From Phoronis australis (lineage: Eukaryota; Phoronida; Phoronidae), in the NCBI GenBank assembly GCA_002633005.1, contig NMRA01000221.1, positions 598,033 through 635,668 on the forward strand: a stretch of 37,636 bases of DNA. The letters are read 5' to 3'. The notes beneath the pieces were generated by a model, which saw nothing but the letters and a program-made list of their open reading frames with translations, did no database searches and was not told the DNA's origin. Made by a program: the position numbers and the translations under genes. How positions within the stretch are numbered: position 1 is the first letter of the stretch; every line of letters starts with the position of its first letter. Of this stretch, positions 11,300 to 24,179 are shown one piece after another.

Positions 11300-12290
11300 C
11301 CGCATTATGCCAACTATGTCTTGCTCCGTGTACTGTCACTTAAGGGTCTTACTTTCTGCCTGCTGATCCCTGAATAAGTTGGCAATTTGGTTACCACCCT
11401 TTAATCAACTACTTTCACTTGCTCACATCTGATTACTGAGTCTCCTTCTTGCTTATGCTGTTTTTCTCGTAATTTGTATTTCCTTTGATGCCCAAATTCT
11501 TTCTTGATTCACTGTATTTTACCTGTGTGCATTTTACACACACACTGCTTATGTTTTTTGTTCTCAATATTTTAAACAAAGACACTTCACAATTTGAATT
11601 TGACAAACTAAAGTCGGTCATGGTAGTCGACGCCTCGCGTACGTTGTCGGCGCGCACACACCCGCTAGGTATCGCCACGGTCCATGACACAATAAAAGCG
11701 GGGGCCAATGACATTAGTCTTGTCAACGTCTTTCATAATAACTATCATGGGTAGTGGGACTGTCTATCATTTTCTGATGCGTAAAATGGAAGCAATTCAC
11801 AGAGACGTTCATATAGCAAAGACTGCAGGGGCTTCCGGGAAATAATCTGGGGAGGACTTGCGGTTGGGGGCTTCATATCCTCTTTTTCACAATTGGAGAT
11901 GCTGGAGTTTTGGCTATAGTCGGCGTATCTTTATTTACAGAAATGAGTTACATTTGGATTATGAAGTGTGAAGGTTACTCAAATCCTTTTGCGTCATAGC
12001 TTCATATGTTTTATTATCATGCTTATCAAATTGTAGTTTAAGGAGGAACGCTTTTATGGTACTCAGTCGCCATAGTAACAATTACGCATGTCTGCTTTCA
12101 TACTTAGCACGTGCTTGGTTCAGCCTGTATATCTGAAATTTTGCAAAGTACATTCTAAATTACTTATTGTGGCAAAATTTTGATACGATCATTTTATTTT
12201 GCATATTACTTTGTACCGAGATCACTTTTTAATGTAAGCCTTAGATACAATGAAATTTTGAAACCCGTGCGTCCAATATTTTTAAGAGAT
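11300..12290. other. No recognisable gene
   Basis: The short frames here (for example at 11485-11754) show no domain, splice context or compositional signal. Confidence 0.5.
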
Positions 12291-12293
12291 CTC

Positions 12294-12541
12294 GGGCCCG
12301 TTCCAACAAAACTGACTTAGCTAAGACAAATCTTAAATTTTTGTAAATTTCAAAATAAAAGTTAAATTTGCCTCAAAAACAATTCAAGAAAGAGATCTTA
12401 AATTTGTTTTAAGTGTTTGACATAAGTTTTGTCTTAATTTTGACTTACTTGCATAATGTGGAAGTTTCAAAGTTTGTAAGTTAACACAAATCTTAAACTT
12501 AAGTCAAAAATGAACTTAAGTCAGTTTCTTGGAACGGGCCC
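12294..12541. mobile_element. 248-bp MITE with GGGCCCGTTCCAA terminal inverted repeats
   Basis: The left end GGGCCCGTTCCAACAAAACT is mirrored at the right end (reverse complement GGGCCCGTTCCAAGAAACT), with about 25 bp of inverted repeat. The element is directly flanked by CTC on both sides (12291-12293 and 12542-12544), a 3-bp target duplication of the kind made by PIF/Harbinger transposases. It has no coding capacity. Confidence 0.8.
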
Positions 12542-12544
12542 CTC

Positions 12545-14280
12545 ATCTTTCTCTCTTATTGAAGTGTGACAAGTGATAAAATCAGATTTCGGTGGAATCG
12601 CTTAAACGATTAGCATCTTGTAAAAATGGCAAAACTCAGTAAAGTGATTATGTATTTTGTGTTATGATTATCAGGTAATAAAGTGACACTTAGCAGCTGA
12701 CCGGAGGGGGGAGGGCACGGGTTAAACCTCTGGGGTTGCAGCACAGGTTAGATTCATTCGAAAACATGCATGAAAATAATAATAGTTTTTGGCCAAGTTA
12801 GAAGTCAGAAATGGAAAACAAAAACGACATTAGAATGCAGCATGTAAAAAGCGTTTCGATGTTAATCAAAAGTCATCCTCAGGTACAATAGTAAACAGAA
12901 AACAAAGTATCGTAACAGAATATTAGATTGATAATGAACGTCGTTTTCAAACATGCATGTGCCATCGTTTCCGTGATGAAAACGTTTTGGCCAAATTTCA
13001 CGAAATTCCGTCAAAGAAATCTAGTTATAGAAACTGTCACCAGAGGTCAGCACTAGTCGAAGTAATCGACTGATTTGATCGTCATAGAAACATATTTTCA
13101 AAAACTAATGAAGCCTCTTGATGAGGTTTATGAGATACAGCTGCATACTGCCCGTAATCAGGCACTGTAAAACACTCGTTGGTATGTCTTTTTTATCAGA
13201 TGTTACTCAAAAACAAGCAAAGAGCCCATTTTCATTTTTTTATTTTCTTAGTCAGACAGCAAACTGGTGAAAAATATCATATATCATTAGAAATCACCAC
13301 CATCCGGCCAGCTGGCCCAATAGCACATCAAAATGACTAAAAATCAATTGGAGAAAAACAACTTCACTAACTGAACCTTTTTACATACGGGCTATTTTGA
13401 GCCAAGATATTCATGATGCTCTAACGTAAAAAATGGCCCAAAATATTGAACATGTGTCACTTGGATGTATGTACGCACTATGTTTTCCGAGATCTATGTC
13501 GGTGAGCCTGGAGTCGACCTTTTGGTTCGTCTCGTGGATTGGCAGTTAATAGCCCTTGCCTCCTTACAAAAGGATCCCTTTCCGAGCTAATCGTCTCCGA
13601 AAGATTCCATTTTTGCAACAGTGCAAAACACTGTGCAAAAGGATTTGTTATGCGAAACACATTGTGCGAAAGTTTGTGTGGATCCCTTTGAATCGTATTT
13701 GTCCTCTAAAGGCGAGATTTCCATGCAGGCTTTTTAAAAAGATGAAGTGCGCCAGTTTCCCTGCCATACACTTCGTCAGATGTTGAGTCCCTGTCCTCCC
13801 CCGGGAAATATTTTCACGTTGAAACTTATCCAGGGATAATGTTGCTTGGTTTACATGTTCAAAGAGTTCGTGTGTTGTACATGTATGGGATTTAGGCTTC
13901 ATGAACACAACAGAAAAGGCTGTTCAAATGTGTGTCAAATATTTCACAGCTCTGCCGGCGCTAAATTGCACAATATAATAATGATCTTTATTTCAGCATC
14001 ACATTGACAGCAATACCAAGATCCTGGTAATGTCTATTATTTTTATTGTATCAGAATCAGATGACATGTAGTGATTATGCAAAATTCCTGACAACCGCAC
14101 TTGTTTATGTCAGACTTGAACACATGACCTTTTAGGTTAATGAAGTGGCGAGGTTGCGCATCGTCTAGAATAATACTCCCCAATTTTTTAATGAAATTGT
14201 TAGAAATAGAAACTTTAAGGCACTCTTGGGTTCAGATTCTACGTATGTTTTACGAACAACAGCATCCTTCATTCAACAAG
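12545..14280. other. No recognisable gene
   Basis: No convincing coding sequence or RNA gene. The short frames at 13.5-13.9 kb overlap on both strands without any domain. Confidence 0.45.
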
Positions 14281-14284
14281 CAAT

Positions 14285-14396
14285 GGCAATTAGGAGCGAA
14301 GTTGTGAGTATTTGATGAATTGGTGAGAGTATAGTGTTTGTATGTTAATATGTTGAACCGTGGGCCGATGGCCCTATGAGTTTTGAAATAAACGAT

Positions 14397-14431
<35 letters not shown>
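14285..14431 (+). mobile_element. Retrotransposon 3' tail ending in (TTG)n
   Basis: The sequence GTGGGCCGATGGCCCTATGA, followed by GAAATAAACGATT and about 12 TTG units (14396-14431), looks like the 3' tail of a LINE or LINE-mobilised SINE with a simple-repeat end. The family is not identified. Confidence 0.55.
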
Positions 14432-14439
14432 AATTGAAA

Positions 14440-17400
14440 TCGCACCCACTTGAAAGAACACGTTTCTTTCGTGAGGAATAACAATTGAAATAAAAACCCC
14501 CTCAGTTTCAAATGATGCACAGGTGCCATAAAACCCAGACCTCAGCAAAAGTTTTCAAATAAGACATAACTGATATATTTTAACATCAATTGCGCAAGGA
14601 CCTGTTACGAATAATTTTTGTCCGCTGTGAAAATTGAAATTAGTTTCCTATTCATGTTTTTGTATTACCTTCTTTAAGTGTGATAAATACTTTCATTTTT
14701 CCATTCCAGGAACTCAGTAGTCATTATTTGTCTGCTTGTCAATAACTCACCTGGGATTTTTTTTTTATTCATAAATGCTTTTAACATCCAGTGGCATGTT
14801 TACCTAGCATCAAATTACCTATGCAGTAAGATAATATTCACCTTACCTTTTTTGCATAAAAATCGCCCAGGTGAACAAACAGTGTATCCTCGCATGCAAT
14901 CACATTGAGTCTAAAGTGAGAGACCAAACAAAGATATATTTCTTGCCGAATTGTCTTGATCTTCACAATCAACGTGGAACTGTAGAAAACGTAATACGAC
15001 GTCCAAATGTACGTGTAGATTTTGTAAATGGACTGAAGATAATTTAACCGCAATACTAGAAACTCAGTGCAGAAGCTCTAATCAGCTGTCTCAGGTACGA
15101 CTTACGATTTCTACGGCGTTACTGAGCGCTACACAGTATTGATAGATTTCGGCCAAAGTTTATATTTGGGTGACGGTCTCGACTCGTTCTTTCGCACAAT
15201 ATAAGTGAGTAATGGCCTTGACGGCTCGATATTGCGAGCGAATAGGCGCATATGCCTAAATCGAATTTGTTGTAGCCAGTCATGTTATAATTATGGCCAA
15301 GACAACTTTCATATTATTATTCTGTTAAGATATCACGCGCTTTATTTTACGTTTTTGCTACTGCCTGAGAGATGGGTGAGAGAGATATGTTTACTAACTT
15401 ATGCAACAAAATGCTATATATTGATTCAGTCAAAACCCGCTTCGTTGAGGACCACTGTGGTTTGAAGCGTGTTTCGTCACGAACACTCATATAATATTTT
15501 CGATTCCGCGCTGTAGCTGGTATCAGGGCGAACACTAATAAACCATAACCTAAATTTTGGGGGGAAATTTACTCCTTGGTTTTAGTTTGGTACTCCATGC
15601 ATAATGTCGTGTATGCGTGCATAATTATGTGTTTGGGGCTCAGTAGTAGCATATACGGTATACTTCAGAATTTTGAAGACTGGTACAATTTTTAAAGCGT
15701 GAGTGATAATCATGATATTTGAATAGTTTGTTGTATTTATGCATTTTGAGGAAACACCTGGAACGCACCAAAATTTTTTCGTGTTTTGAAATAGTCGTAA
15801 TCCAGTCCGGCATGTTGAATGTTTTCGTTACTCGGATATTGTACTCGTGGCATTTGACAAATATCTACTGCCTATGCGTGCACGCATCAGGGTAGAATAA
15901 ACGATAGTATTAAAGATGCGATAAACCAGGAAATTCTGTTAAAAACTAGTTCGGTTCTTGCCCCGTGTCCCTATAAGCTCGGGTCTGGCATTTTCCTTTA
16001 GTCACGGTTACAAAACCCATTACGAAAGTTTGCGAACATCGTACAAACAATTTTTGGTATTGCATGCGAACGAACTCGTGAGGTGGCCCTTCATAAGCCG
16101 ACGTTGGTATTTTTCCGGACGCTTAGCAAAGCCCCTCGACGCAGCGCGGCCTCAAATGCTTTTCAAACACCTTAGACCTACACCGGATATGTGTGGATAA
16201 GTTACAGTCAGGAAGAGATTTCAGAACCAACAAAACCTGACGGCAAACGTAAAAATGTCTAAAACTATTTTTGTTTGCCCATTTGTCTTAAGCCCTAAGA
16301 ACGGGAGATTTGTATGATGTTCACGCATGGCGTCACAATTAAAAGGCGTCCCTCAAACGCTCCTAAGGTGAAACTATCTCACCTGTGCAACTGAAGCGTC
16401 CTTTGGGGTGTTAGACAAATTAGCAGGGTCCTCATTCCACTACCTGCAAATTGTTCGCCAAACCTTGCGAAGGCTCCCAGTTGGGTACAAGACAGATGCA
16501 TTGGCTTAGCGAGAATTTGAAAACAAAATTTTCGGTAACAACAATGCGAGTCCTTGCAACTTTCTTGGGTGCAACCCCTTGCGAATGTTTTAAGAAATGT
16601 TGTAGATTCCATCGTAAAGGCGTTTTCGAGTTGTCGCTACGTTGATCTGTCCAGTGAAGTGGGATGTAATGTCAGGGGGTGAAATGCCACCTCAGTGTGC
16701 TTTAAAGGGTGACGCCACTGGCCTATGTTGTCCACGTGGTGGTAACCTCGAGTATATGTCCTAAACTGCTCTCCTGTACAGTACAGAGAGAATTGCAGTG
16801 CGGGATTCATGGGGGAGGCAAATAAAAGAATTGCTCTTGGTGCTCCTTCGAAATAAACCCATACCCCCTTATCAAAGTAGACCCCCCTGAGAGGAAGAGC
16901 GCAGCATTGTGTTATGATGTGCAATTGAACAAAGCTGGCAATCGTACATATGCCGAATGCGACAATATATGCCGTAAATGTGGAAACGCTTAAACAATTT
17001 GAGCACCACAACACAATGCTGTGGTATTCGACTGGCAAAAAATACCCTTTTCGCGGAAATCTTGTCTGTCCAGCTGAAACGTTAGTGTTTTAGCTAGTAT
17101 TTTGAAACTGTTAGTAGGGTTTTCGCCATCTGACGTGAACCCAGTGTCTAGTAAGTGAAGACATGGGCTAATCAAAATAGCGATGAGGATCATTTCCGGG
17201 AGATGAAGTGTCAGTATTTTTGTGATTGTAGAACTACGGTGAATAGGATATTTTGGAAGAACAGCTGCGACGAATTCGTCAATTTTCTCATTAAAACCAA
17301 AGACAGTCGATTAAAAATTGGTTTTGGCGTTATTTACTAATACATTTGTGATAGTTTTAACACCATTTGACTGGCAAATACAAATAGGTCGACCAATCTG

Positions 17401-18490
17401 CTTCTGATTGTACATGTTTTTCTTCTCACATTCTACACAATAGGCCTATAAGTCCGCATACATGCACAAGTATGTGTACCCATTTTGCACGTTGCACACA
17501 CTACTTGCAAATTTCTAGGCACTCTTTATTTTCCGTTCTTCATTACACGCTCAGCGCCTCTGCTGTTGTACTCATCTTTTCTGGACACTGTTATTGATTT
17601 CTACTCAAATGAATATCATTTTTGTTAACTGCAGTTTTATGTCGAGTCACGCAAGAGAATACACAAACTTCGTTATGGCAAAGTTAAGTACCGTTCTCAC
17701 TACGAGTTAATTTAAATCAAGTTACACCTGTAACGAGATACGTATTTTCACTTGTCCTTGTCTTTGTAAAGTGTTGCGCTTTCGTGTTCACGGTACACCA
17801 GGCTTGGTAGCGATATCTATGAATTGTCTATGATTCTAAGTGTCGAATAAATGCTGCTAAACTTAAACGAATGCTTTTTCACAACAAATCACCAGGGGAC
17901 ACACTGAATGTATTTTTGTTTGGTGTATTTTCATTAACGAGACGATGTTTTAATTAGACCAAAATGTGTCTTTAGTTGATGTTTGTCGCGCTTGTAAGGT
18001 AACACCCAAAGAATACTCAGAGGAAACTATTTGAAGTTTTTTGTAATAATACCTGGCCAAAGCAAGTTCAACCGAGCGACAAACTCATTTTTGTGCTACC
18101 ATTTCAATAGACTGAATTTGAACAATGCATAAAAACCACAATGAAACTAGTATTCATGTGCTTTACTTTGTTGTAGCCTTCAGGAGCATGAAACAGATAA
18201 AGGCGCTAAATGAATGTTTTATTGCTTTGACTTGCAATGAATGCATTGCTAGGTAGACTGAGAAAATGTCCCTCATATATTACTTGTGATGAATGCCGAG
18301 TAAGCATATTTGATGTTCAGAAATTGAACTAAGTTAGTTTGAGCCGGCTCAGTGCATTCGATGTGCCACGTTGCCTTTTGTATAAGGAATCAGACAAGAA
18401 ATGCTGAAATATTTCTGAAAACTATGATGGAATCTATGATTGCCATAACAAATTTGCCGTGGCAGACGGCTTCCCAAACTTGGCAGCAGT
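14440..18490. other. Long gene-free stretch
   Basis: I found no domain, no phased exons and no RNA gene. A 14-bp palindrome, ATGCGTGCACGCAT, lies near 15874. The open frames of 60-130 codons in 15.2-17.3 kb occur in several overlapping phases on both strands, and none resembles a known family. Confidence 0.45.
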
Positions 18491-18499
18491 CGAAGAGCT

Positions 18500-18902
18500 G
18501 GGCCCGGTCTCTAATCTTTGTACTCGAAACGAACTCGAAACTATTTTTGGCAATTTCTCTGCTCCTTTTGTGCGAACTTAAGATAATTGGCTATCAGACT
18601 GTGCTCGAATATATTATAGTTTATGCATTGGAGTTTTTAGTTCAAGTTTGCCCTTAAGGACCCTTATATTCGTGCTACAAACTCAAGTAAAAACTCGAAA
18701 TTTCGAGTTCAAACTCAAACTTATTGCTTTAATATTGGGTTTACAAACTGTTAACTAAGGGCAATAAATTATCTGCGTAAGTTATTGTGTACTCCAGCAT
18801 AGAATAATAAACACTTATCTTGAGTTTGCCCAAAAGTTGAGTAGAAAATGCCAAACCTAATTTCGAGTTCCATTTCGAGTAAAAAGATTGGAGACCGGGC
18901 CC
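18500..18902. mobile_element. 403-bp foldback (long inverted repeat) element
   Basis: The left end GGGCCCGGTCTCTAATCTTT matches the reverse complement of the right end, GGGCCCGGTCTCCAATCTTT. The two halves continue to align imperfectly over most of their length (for example TACTCGAAACGAACTCGAAA against TACTCGAAATGGAACTCGAA), so the whole element can fold into one hairpin. Flanks AGAGCT and AGAACT may be a diverged 6-bp target duplication. There is no ORF. Confidence 0.8.
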
Positions 18903-18909
18903 AGAACTG

Positions 18910-20900
18910 ATATTCACGTCATAAAATACATGTCATTTTCGCAAACTAGTCGAAACCATTGCGCAGTTTGACCATTCACGTTCAGGTCTTCAGCTGGCAT
19001 GCAGACAACTAACTAAAAATCTGTTTAAATCAATGGAAAATATTAACGTTTAACTTAGTTGTCGTTGTCCTGCTTCAGCGTCGAGTTCTACACATAACTG
19101 TTCAGGCCAACGCTTCACTGGGGGATCGAAATCTGCTAATTAGTTTTAACGTTGTGCAAATGAGGGCCCTTGACACATCAAACCCAATTAACATCCGGTC
19201 CGTCCTACAAACTGAAATCTCAAAGAAACGCCCAAAAACTGACGGCAGGCCGACTTTGATTAAAGTTCAACAATTTCCATTATTATAAGTATTCATGTAC
19301 CACTTATAGATTAGTTTGAAGTCACGTGACAAAACTTTTAAATACTTAGGGACGCTTGATATGCTACAGGGTATTAAGATAACGTCAGATCCAAGGGTAA
19401 ATTTGTTTCCACTGCCCGCCGCCATACCAGCACTAGTACTAGCACTAGTTTCACTATTGATTATCACCCAGTTCACTTTCCTGGTATCGCTCTTGTAGTG
19501 TGGATGGGCCTGGTCCCCTTGAAAATTGCAAGGGCTCCAAAATCGCAGTTTAGAGGCGTCAAATCAGAAAATGTACTGCTTCAAACTGTGTACATAACGT
19601 TTCACTATTCGTTATTTTGGCTCTAACAAAGTTTGTAGTCTTTTCCTTACATGACGGAGAGCGCTGTTTTGTAGTTTTTACGACGCGCCCTGTCACGAAT
19701 GTCGTTGTTGCCTAGTGCCTTGTGGATCCGACACAGGATCTTCAACTGTCAGATGTCAAGTGGTCTAAAAATCAGAAGCTACAATTTGCGGATTTAGATC
19801 TATCACTACCGCGGGAAAAATTGCCCTGTGTAAACTTCGAATGAACAAATGAATTATCCCATATGTAATTGGAGAAGAAATGGGTGACTAAACATGTTCC
19901 GTCAAAATTATGCCATTAAATTGTTGGATTTGTGCCAAGGCGTTCTTTTTGGTTTCCAGGAGGATAAAAAACATATCGGTTCCTTTTCTTTATTTGTGTT
20001 TTGTTAGCCATAACATGTACGCTGTCCAAACAAAATTGACAGATCACATTCACGAATGCTGCAAATAAAGCTGTAGATGAGGGGTGCATTTTCTCACATG
20101 GACCCGGCTACAAAAAACTGTCTACACCGCTTTTGTGGAAGTCCCTTCCACACGGTGCGCTAGTGGGACGTAGACGCACAAATACGGAGTGCACCACGTG
20201 TTTCCTTTTTAACTCGGCTAAGACTTAGATAACTCAATCTTGACACGCTGGTTTATACACAGGTATACACTGCGAAGTGACGAGTTTCATCACATAGCTA
20301 AGGAAGCGTAGAAAAAAGTGGCTAAACCAAGAATACAGACCATTTTGTAATCATTATAAGTTTTACCTATATGTAGGTGGTGCTACCGCCCTTCGTTTAC
20401 CACTAACAGATATTTGATTACCATGCATTGTTTAGATTATTACATTATAATTTGTGGGACAGTGCATTAGTACGCCTAACAAGTAGTGACACATCTGAAT
20501 ATCTTCTTTGCTTGCAATACTCGGCGAAAACTCACGATGTCTTGCTTTTCTAGCAAGAAACAAGGTCTACGGAACGCACGCCAGGAATCAAATGTTGACC
20601 AAGTGTCCCGCGGAACTTCAACAGTATAAGGTGATAAATTGAAGATTTTGTAACTGTATCCTTGTCATTCTTGCTTCAATTCAGCTATTTAGTTGACCTG
20701 AACATTCGGTTCATAAGCAAACATTGAACGCTGCAGCTGTCGGCGATAGTTCACGAAAATGTTCGTGTAATTACGAGGACTTTGAAGCGAACAAGTAAAC
20801 AAAAGTAAAGCGAACGTGTATGTGAAAAAATAGTTATTACTTATTTGAGATTAAAATGACTGGTTAAAATATTATTGTAGTTATTGATTTTAGAGTAATT
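18910..20900. other. No recognisable gene
   Basis: AT-rich unique-looking sequence without coding signal. It includes the short repeat AGCACTAGTACTAGCACTAG near 19430. Confidence 0.45.
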
Positions 20901-21339
20901 ACATTAGAAAGTTATGTTTTAACCTAGCCGACATTCAAGCTCTTGACCTTTTAGTCACCCGACACAAATTACGCATGCTAACGGACTCGATGATTTCTCG
21001 TTATAGCTACATGAACATTATGGAATCGCTACGAAATAATCTTAAAAATAATTATAACAGAGATGCTGCACTCTAAAAGTACCCATCTCACTCAGAATTA
21101 GTTCACAGAGTATGTTTACGAACAGAGCTCAGTAAAGAATTCAGCCCGTCTCAAATCAAAGCCAAGCCTAAAGAAGATATTTAGGCATTGATTCCCAGCT
21201 ATTGCTTGAAAAAAGTGTTGTTTTAGTAAATTTGGCAATTACATGTTTTATAAAAATGATCTGATAATGGAAGAGTATGTTAAATGTTCATACACTAAAA
21301 AGCATTTAGCTGCTTTTGCTGTTTCTTATCTAGATCTGT

Positions 21340-21545
21340 AAATCCTTCATGAAAATGAAAGATGTTCAGGAACCTCAAGAGCGTTTGTGTACGCCATGTT
21401 CTAAAAGAGTAGGTGAAGAATGAAATTTATTTTTACTCGATTGCCCTGCATATGCTGATTTGAGAGAAAATTATTGAATTTTCCCTAGGCTTGTAAATCA
21501 GGAAAGTTTTATAATTATGTCTGAACATGAGGTTTGGAAATTAGC
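21340..21545 (+). mobile_element. Decayed LINE C-terminal fragment
   Basis: The plus strand reads EPQERLCTPCSKRVGEE, a stop, then NLFLLDCPAYADLRENY and a further stop. This is the 'RLC..C....VEDE.HFLL.CP.Y..LR' zinc-knuckle end common to CR1/L2-type LINE proteins, with inactivating stops. Related sequence may extend left to about 20.9 kb. Confidence 0.5.
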
Positions 21546-21836
21546 CAGTTATCAATTGTGTTCCAAAAAGGCTTACCAACTGACGTGCTATTTTTGTGGT
21601 TGAACTTGCTGATAACGCGTCATATTCGGGCTGTGAATAAGCACAAGGGATGGTTGCCAATGAAATTATATTTAACGATTTTTTCTCTGAAAATGCTAAC
21701 CAAACACAACTCGCACAATTGTGATGGCAATTTTAATAAAGGACTTCGTTAATTTTGCATGCTTTGGCTGTCCACGCCACGTAAACCAACCGAGATTATC
21801 TTTACACACTTAGCCTGACGTTCAAAATTCGTTTGT

Positions 21837-22683
21837 NNNNNNNNNNNNNNNNNNNNNNNNNNNNNNNNNNNNNNNNNNNNNNNNNNNNNNNNNNNNNNNN
21901 NNNNNNNNNNNNNNNNNNNNNNNNNNNNNNNNNNNNNNNNNNNNNNNNNNNNNNNNNNNNNNNNNNNNNNNNNNNNNNNNNNNNNNNNNNNNNNNNNNNN
22001 NNNNNNNNNNNNNNNNNNNNNNNNNNNNNNNNNNNNNNNNNNNNNNNNNNNNNNNNNNNNNNNNNNNNNNNNNNNNNNNNNNNNNNNNNNNNNNNNNNNN
22101 NNNNNNNNNNNNNNNNNNNNNNNNNNNNNNNNNNNNNNNNNNNNNNNNNNNNNNNNNNNNNNNNNNNNNNNNNNNNNNNNNNNNNNNNNNNNNNNNNNNN
22201 NNNNNNNNNNNNNNNNNNNNNNNNNNNNNNNNNNNNNNNNNNNNNNNNNNNNNNNNNNNNNNNNNNNNNNNNNNNNNNNNNNNNNNNNNNNNNNNNNNNN
22301 NNNNNNNNNNNNNNNNNNNNNNNNNNNNNNNNNNNNNNNNNNNNNNNNNNNNNNNNNNNNNNNNNNNNNNNNNNNNNNNNNNNNNNNNNNNNNNNNNNNN
22401 NNNNNNNNNNNNNNNNNNNNNNNNNNNNNNNNNNNNNNNNNNNNNNNNNNNNNNNNNNNNNNNNNNNNNNNNNNNNNNNNNNNNNNNNNNNNNNNNNNNN
22501 NNNNNNNNNNNNNNNNNNNNNNNNNNNNNNNNNNNNNNNNNNNNNNNNNNNNNNNNNNNNNNNNNNNNNNNNNNNNNNNNNNNNNNNNNNNNNNNNNNNN
22601 NNNNNNNNNNNNNNNNNNNNNNNNNNNNNNNNNNNNNNNNNNNNNNNNNNNNNNNNNNNNNNNNNNNNNNNNNNNNNNNNNNN
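21837..22683. other. Assembly gap (847 N)
   Basis: A continuous run of N. It removes the 3' part of the TRIM gene on the minus strand. Any open frame across it is meaningless. Confidence 1.
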
Positions 22684-23364
22684 TTCAGCCTCATCACAAG
22701 CAGCTTCTGCCTGTTTTCTTGCCGCCTCTACTTGTTTTTCCAACTCAGCAATAGCTTTCTCTTCATTAACTTTGACTTGACGAGTGATCTCTGCCAGGAA
22801 ATCACTGTATACACGTTTTATCTCATTCTTACAAGCATTTTGTTGCTGGGCATAACTTTGTGCAACTTGCTGTCGTTTATCGCGCAACATTTCCCAGTGC
22901 TGCGTAACATCTCGCCAAGGTTTCAACAAATCACCCATCACCTCAATGGCGTTTTTTGCAGCAACGTCTAAAGCTTTCAGTTTGTGTTGATTATGACTTG
23001 AAGTTACACAATGTAAACATATGGCCACATCGCACTGTTCACAGTGCAGTTCCAAAACTCGGCCTCCATGAGCTGAACAATGCATTTTATTCATGCTGTC
23101 ATTATTCAAAACAATGTCACAGATACCGGCATGAAAAAAGTTATGTTGGAAGCCAGTGGCACCTTCTCTTGGAACAGGAAATTGTGTTTTGCACAGCGGA
23201 CATGGAAATTCACCACTTTGCCCCTGTTCTGTCATGTGACTGTTCAAGCAGTCTTCGCAGAATGAGTGAAGACATGGCAAAACCCTCTGATCACTGGATC
23301 GCTCAAAACACACGGGGCACTCCACCAGTCGACGCAGCTGGGCAACTGGATCGTTCGACGCCAT
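22684..23364 (-). CDS. TRIM protein (RING, B-box 2, coiled coil), cut by assembly gap
   Basis: The N-terminal 227 residues of a tripartite-motif protein, a family of mostly cytosolic E3 ubiquitin ligases. The RING has all ligands of C3HC4: C16, C19, C31, H33, C36, C39, C55 and C58. The B-box 2 carries C96, H99, C108, C111, C116, C119, H124 and H127. A coiled coil rich in Glu, Gln, Lys and Ala runs from about residue 135 into the gap. The ATG at 23364 has a good context (GACATGG) and lies 3 bases after an acceptor (TTTTCTGTCTGCAG), so the 5' UTR is split and coding starts in this exon. The C-terminal domain that would decide the subclass (NHL, filamin, B30.2 or none) is hidden. If the gap length is exact and no intron intervenes, the frame ends at TAA 21802. 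Confidence 0.93.
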
Positions 23365-23499
23365 GTCCTGCAGACAGAAAATAATTATAATCACTCGAGA
23401 CATATTTCAGCATCATACCCGTGTTTTTCAATGAACTAACCTTTGATAACCCATAGACATTAAACTGGGGCTTATCATTATCAAAGGTCATTCACTTCG

Positions 23500-24039
23500 T
23501 TGTACATGGAAGTAAAACAGTTCTAGACAAGTTAATGCAAATTCAAAGGCTGCAGTTTTTTATCAGAGCAAAATGTTGACTATTGTTTGCATTAGTTCTT
23601 ATTAACATGTAACAACAACCAACATAAGGATATATATAGGACCTTATTGACAATTAGCCAAATATCTGTACACTGTAAATCTATAGAGCGAAAGTATATA
23701 TTTCTGAAAGGCAAATTTAAATAGAACTCAATAGTTGACTTGATACCACTAATCTGCCATTAATAAACACAAGTGATTATGCTTTTATCGTAAAATTTAG
23801 AAAAAGAAAAGTACAAAACGAGATCAATTCCATGACCTATTTAATGACCTATTTACGTATAAATGCTATAAAATAAAATCTCAACATTCTTGTCATAGTT
23901 TTGTCTTAATTATCGTTTCCTTTTCATATTATGCAACCTTCATTTTTTCATAAAAAAATAATTGCAGGCGGTCTGATACACGTTGTACCAGACATGTGCA
24001 GGCCTCGCATGTGGGCCCATTGCAGTGATCGCCTGGAAA
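23500..24039. other. Probable intron or upstream sequence of the TRIM gene
   Basis: AT-rich, without ORF or domain. It lies between the TRIM coding exon and the SINE. Confidence 0.4.
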
Positions 24040-24176
24040 CATTTTTGTGCTTTATTAATATATGGTTAAAACCGAGCTGAGGAGCTAGAAACCTGGCTCA
24101 AGGGTTTAGCAGTGTGACATGGTGGGATTTGAGTAAAGAAAGCGGGCACTTATCAACCAGGCCACACTGCCTCCTC
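24040..24176 (-). mobile_element. tRNA-derived SINE
   Basis: On the minus strand the element starts GAGGCAGTGTGGCCTGGTTG, with an A-box-like TGGCCTGGTTGA (24152-24163). About 30 bases on is a B-box-like ACTCAAATCCCACC (24121-24134), the spacing of an RNA polymerase III tRNA promoter. A non-tRNA body follows (TTGAGCCAGGTTTCTAGCTC). The B box is degenerate, so this copy is old. Confidence 0.65.
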
Positions 24177-24179
24177 ATT

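Noticed and set aside
14838-15053. 71-codon minus frame rich in Tyr and Ile
   Set aside because: Low-complexity AT-rich composition and no domain.
21802-23403. A 533-codon minus frame and 291- and 315-codon frames across the N run
   Set aside because: Unknown bases translate as X, so only the part before the gap (22684-23364) is real evidence.
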